Below are positions 5,612 to 6,957 of a DNA stretch of 6,957 bases, in pieces. The first letter of the stretch is position 1; each line of letters begins with the position of its first letter. The DNA lies in NCBI GenBank assembly GCA_023139655.1, contig JAGLNE010000042.1, forward strand, positions 1 to 6,957, in the 5' to 3' direction. The notes under the pieces were generated by a model that made no database searches, had not been told where the DNA came from, and saw nothing but the letters and a program-made list of their open reading frames with translations. The stretch is from Candidatus Parcubacteria bacterium (GTDB lineage Bacteria; Patescibacteriota; Patescibacteriia; Patescibacteriales; UBA12075). The position numbers and the translations under genes were made by a program.

Positions 5612-5938
5612 ATGAACCAAGATAAATGGGCAAAAATTATTGGCAATATCAAGGATAATTTTAAGCTGGAAGACGAAGGGGAACAGCATATTGACGATGA
5701 GGGAGGGGTAGATATTAAGTACATTGTCTTTAACGGTCCCTTGGGTAAGATACGTTTGGAGTATATTATTAAGCCGGTTATTTTGGATAAAAAAACCACC
5801 TACTCTAGACGCATTGGCTCGGAAACTAAGGTTGATTATGTTTACTCAGAGGAAGATAAAAGCCATCAGATGATTGCTTACAAATGGGACGAGGAGCAAG
5901 ATGATTGGGCCGAGATGGATGCCAGTGCGTTTGAATAA
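5612..5938 (+). CDS. Small acidic protein of unknown function
   Basis: I do not recognise a named family. The 108-residue product is soluble, with no signal peptide or membrane segment, and is strongly acidic, especially at 19-34 and in the C-terminal third. A short N-terminal helix (NQDKWAKIIGNIKDNF) is followed by a likely beta-rich core: DIKYIVFNGPLGKIRLEYI (34-52), then KPVILDKKT and Y-SRRIG. It ends with a Trp-containing acidic tail (YKWDEEQDDWAEMDASAF). The phrase FNGPLGKIRLE gives the impression of a conserved small protein seen in CPR genomes, but I cannot verify that. The start is ATG 5612 without an SD; a three-codon reading frame (ATG 5604, stop TGA 5613-5615) overlaps it. It stands alone between two repeat-filled gaps. 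Base composition and codon use look like the neighbours, supporting a real gene. Confidence 0.8.
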   Translation: MNQDKWAKIIGNIKDNFKLEDEGEQHIDDEGGVDIKYIVFNGPLGKIRLEYIIKPVILDKKTTYSRRIGSETKVDYVYSEEDKSHQMIAYKWDEEQDDWAEMDASAFE

Positions 5939-5968
5939 GCACGTAACACGTAACACATAGCACGTAAC
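5939..5968. repeat. Short direct repeats of CACGTAAC
   Basis: GCACGTAAC occurs exactly at 5939-5947 and 5960-5968, and ACGTAAC also at 5948-5954. More degraded relatives (ATACATAACATAA) continue toward 5986. The repeats start one base after the stop codon of the small acidic protein gene. A TATAAT at 5970-5975 follows but has no matching -35 box, so a promoter for the lipoprotein gene is only a possibility. Confidence 0.6.
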
Positions 5969-6011
5969 GTATAATACATAACATAAATCATTTAATATTA
6001 AATTATTAATT

Positions 6012-6957
6012 ATGAGAGTTTTTAAGAAACAATTTATTTTTTTGTTAATTATTGCTTCTTTTGTGCTTGCTAGTTGTACTGTCCCGGGTATAAGTAAGCC
6101 AAAAGTCAAGCCAAGGCCGAATAATTCTAGCCAAAACAAAGTAGTTAACACAGATAATATTAAAGTTGCTAACGGTACGGTGATGGAACAATTGCAGGCG
6201 CAAAATAATATAAATAAATTTGCCTCAATGGACGAATTAAGCGCTTTTTTGGAAAATAATGCCCAGTCTGGGCCTATAGGCTACGGCCGCGGCGAAATGA
6301 TGATGGATTTTGCCGAGGGTATGGCCGTGGATACGGTTATGAAATCAGCCCCAATGGTAGCTGAAGCCGGTATGAGTTATTCTAATGATTTAGGGTTATC
6401 ATCTCAGAGTGGTGATGGCGGTGGCTCAGATGATTTTTCCCTAACCAATGTGCAGGTTGAAGGGGTGGATGAAGCTGATATAATCAAAACCGACGGGAAA
6501 TATGTCTATGCCTTGGTTAAGAACGACCTTTATATTATTAACGCGTATCCGGCACAAAATTCGGAAGTAATCACTAAAATCGCTTTCAAATCCCGGCCGG
6601 CAGATATTTATATAAATGAAGACCGCTTGGTGGTTCACGGACAAAACAGTGTAATATATGAAACGCCGTATTATCAAAAATGGCGCCGTCGCAGCCCTTA
6701 TACATTTTTTAAAGTTTTTGATATCAGTAACCGTAGTGAGCCTAAACAGGTTCTTGACCTTGACTTTGAAGGCTCACTGGCCAATTCAAGGATGATCGGC
6801 GATTACGTTTATTTTGTGACCACTAATTACAATTATCACTATATCGACGACGAGCCAATGCTACCGCGTCTTTTAGAAGGTGGTGAAGTAGTGGACTGCG
6901 CGGCTGGCACACGGTGCGTAATGCCGGAAATTTATTATTTTAATATCCCTTATTCAA
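6012..6957 (+). CDS. Beta-propeller domain lipoprotein (Beta_propel family), 3' end outside the window
   Basis: The frame opens at ATG 6012 and runs off the right edge, giving 315 residues. Residues 1-21 are a lipoprotein signal peptide: basic MRVFKKQ, a hydrophobic stretch, then lipobox LASC with the lipidated Cys at 22. The mature protein would be anchored on the outer face of the membrane. A Ser/Asn/Gln-rich linker follows, then FASMDELSAFLEN (70-82), a Met- and Gly-rich segment (91-140), and the hallmark VQVEGVDEADIIKTDGKY (147-164). That signature opens the C-terminal beta-propeller of the secreted Beta_propel family (PF09826), whose molecular function is unknown. Repeating blades are visible, such as KYVYALVKNDLYIINA, DRLVVHG and DYVYFVTT. 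Two cysteines (296, 302) could form a disulfide. No SD precedes the start; the upstream bases are almost all A and T. The missing C-terminus should hold most of the propeller. Confidence 0.9.
   Translation, partial: MRVFKKQFIFLLIIASFVLASCTVPGISKPKVKPRPNNSSQNKVVNTDNIKVANGTVMEQLQAQNNINKFASMDELSAFLENNAQSGPIGYGRGEMMMDFAEGMAVDTVMKSAPMVAEAGMSYSNDLGLSSQSGDGGGSDDFSLTNVQVEGVDEADIIKTDGKYVYALVKNDLYIINAYPAQNSEVITKIAFKSRPADIYINEDRLVVHGQNSVIYETPYYQKWRRRSPYTFFKVFDISNRSEPKQVLDLDFEGSLANSRMIGDYVYFVTTNYNYHYIDDEPMLPRLLEGGEVVDCAAGTRCVMPEIYYFNIPYS

Noticed and set aside
1..6957. Alternative code with TGA read as Gly or Trp (Gracilibacteria-like)
   Set aside because: All genes are full length with no internal TGA. 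TGA is unused as a stop among the six complete + strand genes, but that number is too small to mean anything.

Overview
The window looks like a piece of a Candidatus Patescibacteria (CPR) genome or a close relative. That reading rests on the gene set: a divergent Clp ATPase, a WecA/MraY-type transferase with family-atypical residues, VanZ, QueH, a lone PilT-like ATPase, a small acidic protein and a beta-propeller lipoprotein. Nearly absent Shine-Dalgarno (SD) sequences and intergenic gaps filled with imperfect palindromes and short repeats fit the same picture. It is inference from remembered family features, not from a search. The standard code fits: the six stops seen on the + strand are TAA or TAG, and no gene contains an in-frame TGA.

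Layout. 1-1649 (+): the C-terminal two thirds of a Clp/Hsp100 ATPase that begins before the window. 1650-1732: two hairpins between convergent genes. 1743-2018 (-): a small transcription unit with a textbook promoter, a strong SD, a TTG start and a rho-independent terminator, but with TAA at codon 10. 2102-3187 (+): polyprenyl-phosphate sugar-1-phosphate transferase. 3200-3370: a large nested palindrome. 3378-3740 (+): VanZ-family membrane protein, overlapped by 3715-4263 (+), queH. 4277-4361: a second palindrome, then a promoter. 4413-5456 (+): PilT-like ATPase. 5481-5570: repeats. 5612-5938 (+): unrecognised acidic protein. 5939-5968: short direct repeats. 6012 to the end (+): beta-propeller lipoprotein, cut off at its C-terminus.

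The genes do not form one pathway. They cover protein quality control, the lipid-linked glycan step of envelope synthesis, a small membrane protein, tRNA queuosine modification, a pilus-type motor and a surface lipoprotein. Only the VanZ/queH pair is tightly coupled, by a 26-nt overlap. The other genes are separated by 70-450 nt and are probably transcribed singly or in short units.

The points most worth a second look are the stop-interrupted minus-strand gene, the Clp protein with a degenerate first ATPase domain and altered pore loops, and the fact that most gaps carry a different palindrome or repeat family, one of which recurs 2.2 kb apart.
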